Assembly: GCA_025362115.1 (NCBI GenBank)
Contig: JANYIK010000145.1
Coordinates: 1 to 7,225, forward strand
Length of the DNA stretch: 7,225 bases
DNA from: Methylophilaceae bacterium
Lineage (GTDB): Bacteria; Pseudomonadota; Gammaproteobacteria; Burkholderiales; Methylophilaceae
Direction: 5' to 3'
Of the stretch, positions 1 to 5,121 are shown one piece after another. The notes beneath the pieces are model-generated. The model did not search any database. It saw nothing but the letters and a program-made list of their open reading frames with translations, and was not told where the DNA came from. Position numbers and translations under genes: made by a program. Positions within the stretch are counted from its first letter, which is position 1. Every line of letters begins with the position of its first letter.

Positions 1-551
1 CCGTTCGCGGTGAAGCTGGAGGCACCGGTGACAGCCAGCGTGCCGCTGTTGGTGATGGCGCCAGCAGTGGCGACGGCGGTCAAGGTGCCGCCTACGGTGG
101 AGGCAGCCAGATCAAGGCCGCCTGCCAGGTCGGTGATCGAAACAGCAAAGGCACCGCTGTTGTTAAGCGAGACCGCGCCGGTAAAATCGTTGGAGGCATT
201 ATTCAGGGTGATCACCCCGGCACCCGCATTGACGGTAGTGGCCGCCGCCTGAATGTTCCCTGTGGTCTGAGTGACACCCACACCGGTCAAAGTCAGGCCA
301 AAGCCCGCCGCATTAAGGTTGGAAGTACCCAGCGCCAGTGCACCGCTCGCCGTGGTAATGGAGGTGGTGCCGCCGGTGGTGACGTTGCCGGTGACATTCA
401 ATCCACCCGCGCTGTCGTTAACAGAGAGGGTGGTGCCAGCACTAGAAGCACCCAGATTGTTGATGACATTGGCCTGATTCAAAGAAACACTGGTTCCCGC
501 GTTGGCAGTTAAAGTACCCGTGGTGGTAAGCGTGCCGCCCGTCTGATTGAT
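1..551 (-). repeat. Degenerate tandem repeat of about 94 residues in the TpsA stalk
   Basis: Two imperfect protein repeats are visible by eye. Residues about 589-680 align with about 681-771: QTGG / QTTG, ANAG / VNAG, SLNQAN / TLNNAS, then SxxDxAGGL, a GGT and GAL / GAI at offsets of 92 to 95 residues. A partial earlier copy (AGGG...GGTLTATATGGA, about 540-565) matches the second copy at an offset of about 188, twice the unit. The DNA has diverged, so this is a protein-level repeat that probably continues beyond the left edge. Unit borders are approximate. Confidence 0.55.
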
Positions 552-2315
552 AAGCCCGCCAGCGGTCAGATTAACGTTGCCAGCGCCAGTGCCGACTGTG
601 CTATTCAGAACAAGATTACTGGCGCCGCCTGTAGCCGTCGCGGTCAGCGTTCCTCCGGCCAGAGAAATATTACCGTTTACCGTTATGCCGCCGCCCGCCG
701 TCAACAAAGATAGCCCGCCGGCACCTGCATTAGTGATTGTGCCAGCAGCTTGAGTGGTGATGGCTCCCGCCCCAGTTGCGTTCAAAGTAAGAGAAAACGC
801 ACTATTCCATGACACGGCATTCTGCACGTCAATGTTGCCCACCCCAGCCAAGCCGGACGTGGTATCCACGATCACATTAGAAAGATTAAGCTGGGTGACC
901 AACAAGATGGTATTCAGGTTGGACGCGGCAGCGACTGTGTCGGTAAACGACCCGGCAGCAAACAACATACTGGCCGTATTGGCAGCCGTGCTAATGGTGA
1001 TGTCCGTCGGGTCTAGCAGCAAAGTGCCCGTCACACCATGAGCCGCGGTGGTATCCACCAAGCCATTGAAGCCCAGATATTGCTTGCCTGAAGTTTCGAC
1101 AAAGCCGCCGTTACCCGAGTTGGCACCGCCGCGCGCAGAAATACGCCCAAGAAATTGCGTGGCATTGTCAGACCACACCGCGACATTACCCCCGTTGCCG
1201 CTGGTGATAGCGTCAGCGTTAATACTGGTGTTCTCACCCACAAACGTCATCACCGCATTTTGCTGCGACCCGGTGCCGTGAAAATCCCCCCCCACCAGCA
1301 CTGTGCCGCCACCGGTTTCACCCGAAGCATTGATGCTTGCGCTATCTAACAGCCCAACCTTGTTGCCCAGCACCTCGATATTGCCACCCGTGCCCGTTGA
1401 ACCTTTAGCCTCGACTGTGCCAGAAACCAGCGTGGTATCGCCAGACTGTATTGTGATATTGCCGCCCTGTGCGCCATTCGCTGTGGTGACCGACCCTGCC
1501 CCCAACGTAGTGCTGCCCACGGCTTTGAATATGATATTGCCCTGCCCATCCTTCAATACAGAATTGGCGCTAACAATACCGCTCTGTTTAACCGCACCGC
1601 CAAAAATACCGATGTTTTTACCAATCAGAGAACCTACATTCAGCACCTGATTGAGCGCTGCATTGACCGCGACTTGCACATCAGGATGTTTAAGATCTAC
1701 CAGATTGGCGGATTTTCCGGCAGCCAGCAAAATGTCGCCATTAGGAGCTTCTATCACGCCGCTATTTTCGACGTCCGTAGCAAGCAGTACAACAGAGCCG
1801 CCTGGTAACGCAGTAATGGAACCTTGATTGTTAATGCCGCCAGCCCCGGCCATTTCGCCAAAAATCAGTTTGCCGCTGAGGAAATCGTGATCCGAAAGAT
1901 TCAGTGTGGAAGCCACCAAGCCTGCCACGTTCACCTGCGAATTAGGCCCAAAGGCAATACCGTTGGGGTTGAGTAAAATCACGCGCCCGTTGGATTGCAA
2001 ACTACCGAAAATTTGTGAGGGGTTAGCGCCAGTCACTCGGTTAAGCACTTGGCTAGCTGCAGAGGGCTGAATGAAGCGGGTTAACTCACCTTGACCAATA
2101 GAAAAACTGTTCCAGTTGATGATGGCATTGGCGGAATTAGTAATATTGAGCACATTGCCTTGTTGATTGAAAATCGCGGTGCCACTGGCAACTGTGGGGT
2201 CAGTCGGGTTGGCCAGCAGAACAGATGGGAATGCCGTGGTCAACACTAAAAAGCGCGCAATAAGCTTGAACGCGGGGGTCTTTCTCCAGCGATTCATCAC
2301 CAATTGATTACTCAT
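1..2315 (-). CDS. TpsA-type exoprotein, filamentous haemagglutinin family (N-terminal 771 residues, cut by window edge)
   Basis: This is the secreted partner of a two-partner (type Vb) secretion system, expected on or released from the cell surface, often as an adhesin or contact factor. The frame stays open from ATG 2315 to the window edge (771 codons), so the C-terminus is missing. A signal peptide spans about residues 1-35 (basic N-terminus, hydrophobic LIARFLVLTTAF, then LLA). The TPS domain follows (about 38-190), with NWNSFSIG at 68-74, VLNRVTG at 90-96 and NPNG at 116-119 in a LLNPNGIAFGP context. Residues 400-441 carry GNGGFVETSGK and LLLDPTDITIS, a signature I know from large haemagglutinin-like proteins. 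From about 500 the sequence is rich in G, T, A, N and S in short strand-turn repeats, fitting a beta-helix stalk. No cysteine occurs in the visible part, usual for TpsA. The start is supported by AGGAG 9 nt upstream. The receptor or activity cannot be told from this part. Confidence 0.93.
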   Translation of the reverse strand, partial: MSNQLVMNRWRKTPAFKLIARFLVLTTAFPSVLLANPTDPTVASGTAIFNQQGNVLNITNSANAIINWNSFSIGQGELTRFIQPSAASQVLNRVTGANPSQIFGSLQSNGRVILLNPNGIAFGPNSQVNVAGLVASTLNLSDHDFLSGKLIFGEMAGAGGINNQGSITALPGGSVVLLATDVENSGVIEAPNGDILLAAGKSANLVDLKHPDVQVAVNAALNQVLNVGSLIGKNIGIFGGAVKQSGIVSANSVLKDGQGNIIFKAVGSTTLGAGSVTTANGAQGGNITIQSGDTTLVSGTVEAKGSTGTGGNIEVLGNKVGLLDSASINASGETGGGTVLVGGDFHGTGSQQNAVMTFVGENTSINADAITSGNGGNVAVWSDNATQFLGRISARGGANSGNGGFVETSGKQYLGFNGLVDTTAAHGVTGTLLLDPTDITISTAANTASMLFAAGSFTDTVAAASNLNTILLVTQLNLSNVIVDTTSGLAGVGNIDVQNAVSWNSAFSLTLNATGAGAITTQAAGTITNAGAGGLSLLTAGGGITVNGNISLAGGTLTATATGGASNLVLNSTVGTGAGNVNLTAGGLINQTGGTLTTTGTLTANAGTSVSLNQANVINNLGASSAGTTLSVNDSAGGLNVTGNVTTGGTTSITTASGALALGTSNLNAAGFGLTLTGVGVTQTTGNIQAAATTVNAGAGVITLNNASNDFTGAVSLNNSGAFAVSITDLAGGLDLAASTVGGTLTAVATAGAITNSGTLAVTGASSFTAN

Positions 2316-2324
2316 GTTGACATT

Positions 2325-2330
2325 CTCCTA
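2325..2330 (-). promoter_or_regulatory. Ribosome binding site of tpsA, overlapping the tpsB stop codon
   Basis: The minus strand reads TAGGAG, then nine bases, then the ATG at 2315. The TAG stop of tpsB shares its last two bases with the AGGAG Shine-Dalgarno core. A nearer ATG at 2324-2322 opens a frame of only three codons. The arrangement fixes the tpsA start and suggests that ribosomes ending on tpsB reload onto tpsA. Confidence 0.8.
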
Positions 2331-3986
2331 GAAAGTCCAAGACAGCTGCGCATGCGTTTTAGTATGAGCAATACCGTCTTCAGGATGAGCAATATGTGCC
2401 CAATCTATGCTGAAATCTACATTCTCACCAAACGCTGCCCGCAATCCAAAACCAGCACTCTGTGCGTGACTTCCTTGACTTTCAAACACGTCAGGATGAT
2501 TACGTTTTACTGTGCCCGCATCCCAAAAAGTCAAAGCGCGCACCCTGAAATTCTCTGGCAAAAAGGTCAAATAGTCTGTGACATATTTACCAAAGTCTGG
2601 GGTATAGGCCTCGAAAGTGACTTGATTGCCAGTGTCATTAGATAAAGCGCGCTCATCCAAACCACGAATGGAGTCATGCCCACCCATACCGAATTGTTCA
2701 CCCGACATTAGCATATCCCGAGTGAATTGACCGTTCAACCGACCTCTCACCTGCCAACCACTTTTAAAAAGGTAGCTGTAATCCGCACCATATCGCGCTA
2801 GAAAATAAGACGCTCTGGAGTGCGGCCGCAAGCCGATTTGCGCGAATGTATCAGTTGTGCCAAGTGATCCGAAAGGGATGTTTTGTACCAAACTCAGGTA
2901 GCCATTAAAGAAATGTGGCTCTGTACTCTTGGACAGCGAAAGGGTCAAATCTACAGGGTGTATGGTCACGGGAGGCACAAGGTTCTGGACAGTATTGATA
3001 AGTTCAACATGGGTCTTGAATACCCTGTAGGAAAAACCCAGCGATGCCTTTGGCTCCCAATCACCCCATCTGTCAATATTCTGGGTATAGTGCACCTCAT
3101 AGACACTACCTGCACCCTGAACGTTAAAATTACCCACGGATGTACTAATGCCCCCAGAATTAACGCTGGAATAGGCGACTATGGCATCCACACTCGAATT
3201 CCACTCATAAAACGGAATGTGATAGCTAATCGCGCCAATCTTTACGTCCTTAAGGTGCTTGTCAGGAGAAGTAATGACCTGCATGGTGAGCACGTGATCC
3301 ATATTGAACATATTGGAATTCTGATACGCAATACCAGCACGGAATAAACCTGTCCGATGAGCGCCGGTGGTATCCAAAGTGGCAGCCCAACGTATAGGAT
3401 TTTTTTCACTAATTTTGACGTTAGCAACCACGTCACCTTCTTCTTCACCCGGCTTAAATACCACATTCAAGCGCTTGGCCGGACTACTACCCACTTGGGC
3501 CAAGTTGGCAGACATTTCATCAATATTGGGGGTTTCGCCTATCTTGAGAGAGGGGAGGGAAAACACCACGTTCTCTTCATCGAAGTAGCGTTTTTTATCA
3601 AACTCAATACGCGCAACCCTACCCTCAACCACCTTGAACTTCACCATACCCTCTTGTAAACGCTGCTCAGGCAAAGTGACCAATACGGTACTGTAGCCTA
3701 TCTTGGCATAAGCTTGCTCCAGAGCCTCCAGCGCCTCTTGCACCGTGGCAAAACTCTTGTTCTCCCCCACAAATGGCGCAAGCACACTGTCTATTGTGGC
3801 TGCCTCCAGCAGATGATTTCCTTCCACCTCAAACGAGCTGATGGTAAAAGTGAGCGACTCTTCAGTCTCTGCCGCAAAAACTTGGGGAATTGAAATGGAA
3901 CAACAAACGATGAGTAGCAAAGCACAAAGCATTGACCGCGGGCTAAAAATTTTGACTTGATTGGGCATGCTTAAGCAATGAACCAT
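2328..3986 (-). CDS. TpsB outer-membrane transporter of a two-partner secretion system (ShlB/FhaC/HecB family)
   Basis: This Omp85-superfamily pore recognises the TPS domain of its partner in the periplasm and threads it across the outer membrane. The 552 residues begin with a signal peptide (basic K12/R17, hydrophobic 19-34, probable cleavage after VFA at 36-38). POTRA 1 covers about 45-122, with FEVEGNHLL and a VVEGRV end; POTRA 2 covers about 123-194. The rest is a 16-strand-type barrel. Hallmarks are the L6 motif IRGL (440-443; family form VRGY/F), FWDAG at 488-492 (family FxDxG, whose Asp pairs with the L6 Arg) and a terminal Phe. Length fits the family. The mature N-terminus is only about eight residues ahead of POTRA 1, leaving little room for the plug helix known in FhaC. 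Neither ATG 3986 nor in-frame ATG 3968 (residue 7) has a clear Shine-Dalgarno, so the exact start is uncertain. tpsA follows 12 bp downstream, which marks its partner. Confidence 0.95.
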   Translation of the reverse strand: MVHCLSMPNQVKIFSPRSMLCALLLIVCCSISIPQVFAAETEESLTFTISSFEVEGNHLLEAATIDSVLAPFVGENKSFATVQEALEALEQAYAKIGYSTVLVTLPEQRLQEGMVKFKVVEGRVARIEFDKKRYFDEENVVFSLPSLKIGETPNIDEMSANLAQVGSSPAKRLNVVFKPGEEEGDVVANVKISEKNPIRWAATLDTTGAHRTGLFRAGIAYQNSNMFNMDHVLTMQVITSPDKHLKDVKIGAISYHIPFYEWNSSVDAIVAYSSVNSGGISTSVGNFNVQGAGSVYEVHYTQNIDRWGDWEPKASLGFSYRVFKTHVELINTVQNLVPPVTIHPVDLTLSLSKSTEPHFFNGYLSLVQNIPFGSLGTTDTFAQIGLRPHSRASYFLARYGADYSYLFKSGWQVRGRLNGQFTRDMLMSGEQFGMGGHDSIRGLDERALSNDTGNQVTFEAYTPDFGKYVTDYLTFLPENFRVRALTFWDAGTVKRNHPDVFESQGSHAQSAGFGLRAAFGENVDFSIDWAHIAHPEDGIAHTKTHAQLSWTF

Positions 3987-4021
3987 AAGGGTTAAATGTC
4001 TTTATTTGGCAACATTTTTGA

Positions 4022-4045
4022 CAGGCTCATTCTACACTGAGCCTG
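4022..4045. promoter_or_regulatory. Perfect 8-bp palindrome upstream of tpsB, possible operator
   Basis: Arms CAGGCTCA (4022-4029) and TGAGCCTG (4038-4045) flank an 8-base centre, about 36-59 bp upstream of the tpsB ATG. On the minus strand a TAGAAT hexamer (4034-4029), five of six matches to a sigma-70 -10 box, sits in the centre and touches one arm. No good -35 box lies at 16-18 bp. No T-run follows on either strand, so it does not look like an intrinsic terminator. A regulator binding site over a promoter is a plausible reading; an RNA leader hairpin is the alternative. Confidence 0.4.
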
Positions 4046-4205
4046 CGTGAAACTGACATCCCATTTTCACCAATTATTGCCTTTTTTCTGATCTGCTTAC
4101 TTTAGCGCATCCAGTGACTTAATAAAGTTGATTGCAATTCAGCAAAAAAACATTGATACATATACGGTTATTCTAGCTCATAACATCTCAAGAAAACAGC
4201 TTTTA

Positions 4206-4264
4206 CTGCCGCCAAAACTAAGCCATGAGACAACTGGTGCAAAAATACAACACCTGCCGCCAAA
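4206..4264. repeat. Short direct repeat pair CTGCCGCCAAA
   Basis: The same 11 bases occur at 4206-4216 and 4254-4264, 48 bp apart start to start, in the gene-free stretch downstream of tRNA-Cys. They could be protein binding sites or chance; nothing else in the sequence supports a role. Confidence 0.35.
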
Positions 4265-4309
4265 TTGGGCGAAAGTTCAGGGACACATCTTAGGAAAAGA
4301 TAAGGAAAT

Positions 4310-4383
4310 TGGAGGCGCGAACCAGAGTCGAACTGGTCTAAACGGCTTTGCAGGCCGCTGCATAACCGCTTTGCTATCGCGCC
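4310..4383 (-). tRNA. tRNA-Cys (anticodon GCA)
   Basis: The 74-nt gene folds as a full cloverleaf. The acceptor stem is GGCGCGA with TCGCGCC, the D arm starts TAGCAAAGCGG, and the anticodon stem is GCGGC with GCCGT around loop CTGCAAA. The T arm is ACCAG, TTCGACT, CTGGT, followed by discriminator T and an encoded CCA. The anticodon GCA is at 4351-4349. It follows tRNA-Gly by 54 bp in the same orientation, as cysT follows glyW in Escherichia coli. Confidence 0.97.
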
Positions 4384-4398
4384 TTATGAGCTGAAACT

Positions 4399-4433
4399 AA
4401 AACGGGGAAAGCGGATGCATTCCCCGTTTTTTT
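4399..4433. terminator. 11-bp hairpin with T-rich flanks between the two tRNAs
   Basis: Arms 4399-4409 (AAAACGGGGAA on plus) and 4420-4430 are perfect inverted repeats around a 10-base loop. The plus strand continues into seven T (4427-4433). The minus strand, the one that is transcribed, gives a GC-core stem ending GTTTTAGTTT. This has the look of a bidirectional intrinsic terminator, yet on the minus strand it lies between tRNA-Gly and tRNA-Cys. It may act as a leaky terminator that lowers tRNA-Cys output, or as a processing hairpin in a shared precursor. Confidence 0.6.
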
Positions 4434-4437
4434 AAGC

Positions 4438-4513
4438 TGGAGCGGGAGACGAGTCTCGAACTCGCGACCTCAACCTTGGCAAGGTTGCGCTCTACCAACT
4501 GAGCTACTCCCGC
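4438..4513 (-). tRNA. tRNA-Gly (anticodon GCC)
   Basis: The 76-nt gene gives a complete cloverleaf. The acceptor stem is GCGGGAG with CTCCCGC, the D arm is GCTCAGTTGGTAGAGC, and the anticodon stem CAACC/GGTTG holds loop TTGCCAA. The T arm is GCGAG, TTCGAGT, CTCGT, then discriminator T and an encoded CCA. The anticodon GCC is at 4480-4478. It starts 41 bp after the pgsA stop codon and directly follows a strong promoter. Confidence 0.98.
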
Positions 4514-4529
4514 ATTTAACGAAGGCGCG

Positions 4530-4558
4530 ATTCTAGAGAGTCAGGGGTATTGTGTCAA
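4530..4558 (-). promoter_or_regulatory. Sigma-70 promoter of the tRNA-Gly/tRNA-Cys unit
   Basis: On the minus strand TTGACA (4558-4553, six of six consensus) is followed after exactly 17 bp by TAGAAT (4535-4530, five of six). The next bases are CGCGCC, a GC-rich discriminator of the kind found at stringently controlled stable-RNA promoters. Transcription would begin near 4523, about ten bases before the tRNA-Gly 5' end. The TGA stop of pgsA (4557-4555) lies inside the -35 box. Confidence 0.85.
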
Positions 4559-5121
4559 GCGCGTAACTGGCTTTTGGCAGCGCGCAGATAGTACATCATG
4601 GAGACCAAGGTCAGTATGGCGGCAATGACCATCAGGTAAGTCCCTATTTGAGCGACATTAAACCCAAACAACGGTTGATAAAAAAGCAAAAACGGGATCG
4701 CCACCATTTGCGCGATGGTTTTAATCTTGCCTATAGTCGCCACCGCCACTTTGCCACCCGCTCCCACTCCAGCCATCCATTCACGTAAGGCGGAAATAGC
4801 GATTTCACGACCGATGATGATGAATGCAATAACCGCATCTAGGCGGTCAAAATCAACCAGTACCACCAAGGCTGCAGTTACCATCAGTTTGTCTGCAACA
4901 GGGTCTAGAAATGCGCCAAACTGGGAGGTTTGATTCAACCTGCGCGCCAAGTAGCCATCCAGCCAATCGGTGATGGCCGCCAGCACAAACACTACCGTGG
5001 CGAATAGATTAACCCGTTCCAGCGGCATCATGTCTGATGGCAGATAGAAGAGACCGACGAATACCGGAATCATGGCAATTCGCAGAACGGTCAAACTATT
5101 CGGGGTGTTCCAATGTATCAA
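4555..5121 (-). CDS. pgsA: CDP-diacylglycerol--glycerol-3-phosphate 3-phosphatidyltransferase (phosphatidylglycerophosphate synthase)
   Basis: This inner-membrane enzyme joins CDP-diacylglycerol and glycerol 3-phosphate to phosphatidylglycerophosphate, the committed step to phosphatidylglycerol and cardiolipin. The 188 residues carry the full CDP-alcohol phosphotransferase motif: D52, D55-G56, A59-R60, G69, D73 and D77 with the exact family spacing. REIAISALREWMA (105-117) and GKIKTIAQMV (131-140) are further PgsA-typical blocks. About six hydrophobic segments are visible (roughly 11-27, 38-51, 79-90, 95-107, 135-148, 158-178). The start is TTG at 5121, sharing TTGA with the uvrC stop. AGGAG lies 5 nt upstream inside uvrC, and the N-terminus IHWNTPNSLTVLR has the right length for the family. 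Expression is probably coupled to uvrC. The stop codon is part of the promoter for the tRNAs behind it. Confidence 0.97.
   Translation of the reverse strand: MIHWNTPNSLTVLRIAMIPVFVGLFYLPSDMMPLERVNLFATVVFVLAAITDWLDGYLARRLNQTSQFGAFLDPVADKLMVTAALVVLVDFDRLDAVIAFIIIGREIAISALREWMAGVGAGGKVAVATIGKIKTIAQMVAIPFLLFYQPLFGFNVAQIGTYLMVIAAILTLVSMMYYLRAAKSQLRA

Larger units (their letters stand above)
3987..4309. other. Intergenic stretch without a gene, upstream of tpsB
   Basis: About 320 bp of AT-rich DNA separates tRNA-Cys from tpsB. The only sizeable open frame, on the plus strand, runs into both flanking tRNA regions antisense and resembles nothing. The stretch holds a palindrome (4022-4045), an 11-bp direct repeat (CTGCCGCCAAA at 4206-4216 and 4254-4264) and a 5-bp inverted repeat (4167-4184). 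It must contain the tpsBA promoter unless that operon is read from the tRNA promoter. No strong -35/-10 pair and no clear intrinsic terminator for the tRNA transcript were found. Confidence 0.7.

Noticed and set aside
1031..1549. Two short minus-strand open frames in other phases within tpsA
   Set aside because: Their composition (R, W, P rich) is off-frame in character, and the tpsA frame runs unbroken through both.
10..1650. A series of plus-strand open frames rich in P, V, A and T
   Set aside because: They are antisense shadows of the repetitive, GC-rich tpsA frame; the minus-strand frame is continuous, has family motifs and a ribosome binding site.
2304..3659. Plus-strand and off-frame minus-strand open frames across tpsB
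   Set aside because: tpsB is intact with signal peptide, POTRA and barrel motifs; the others show no recognisable domain or start signal.
4018..4023. TTGACA on the plus strand as a -35 box
   Set aside because: No -10 box lies 15-19 bp downstream, and no plus-strand gene follows.
4167..4184. TAGAAT inside a 5-bp inverted repeat (GTTAT-8-ATAAC) as a second tpsB promoter
   Set aside because: No acceptable -35 lies at 16-18 bp, and five-base arms are easily found by chance in AT-rich DNA.
4284..4302. ATCTT/AAGAT mini-hairpin after tRNA-Cys as terminator
   Set aside because: Only five AT-rich pairs and no proper T-run on the minus strand, so it would not be stable.
4128..4394. 88-codon plus-strand open frame in the intergenic stretch
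   Set aside because: It reads antisense through the whole tRNA-Cys gene and has no family resemblance, so it is not a gene.
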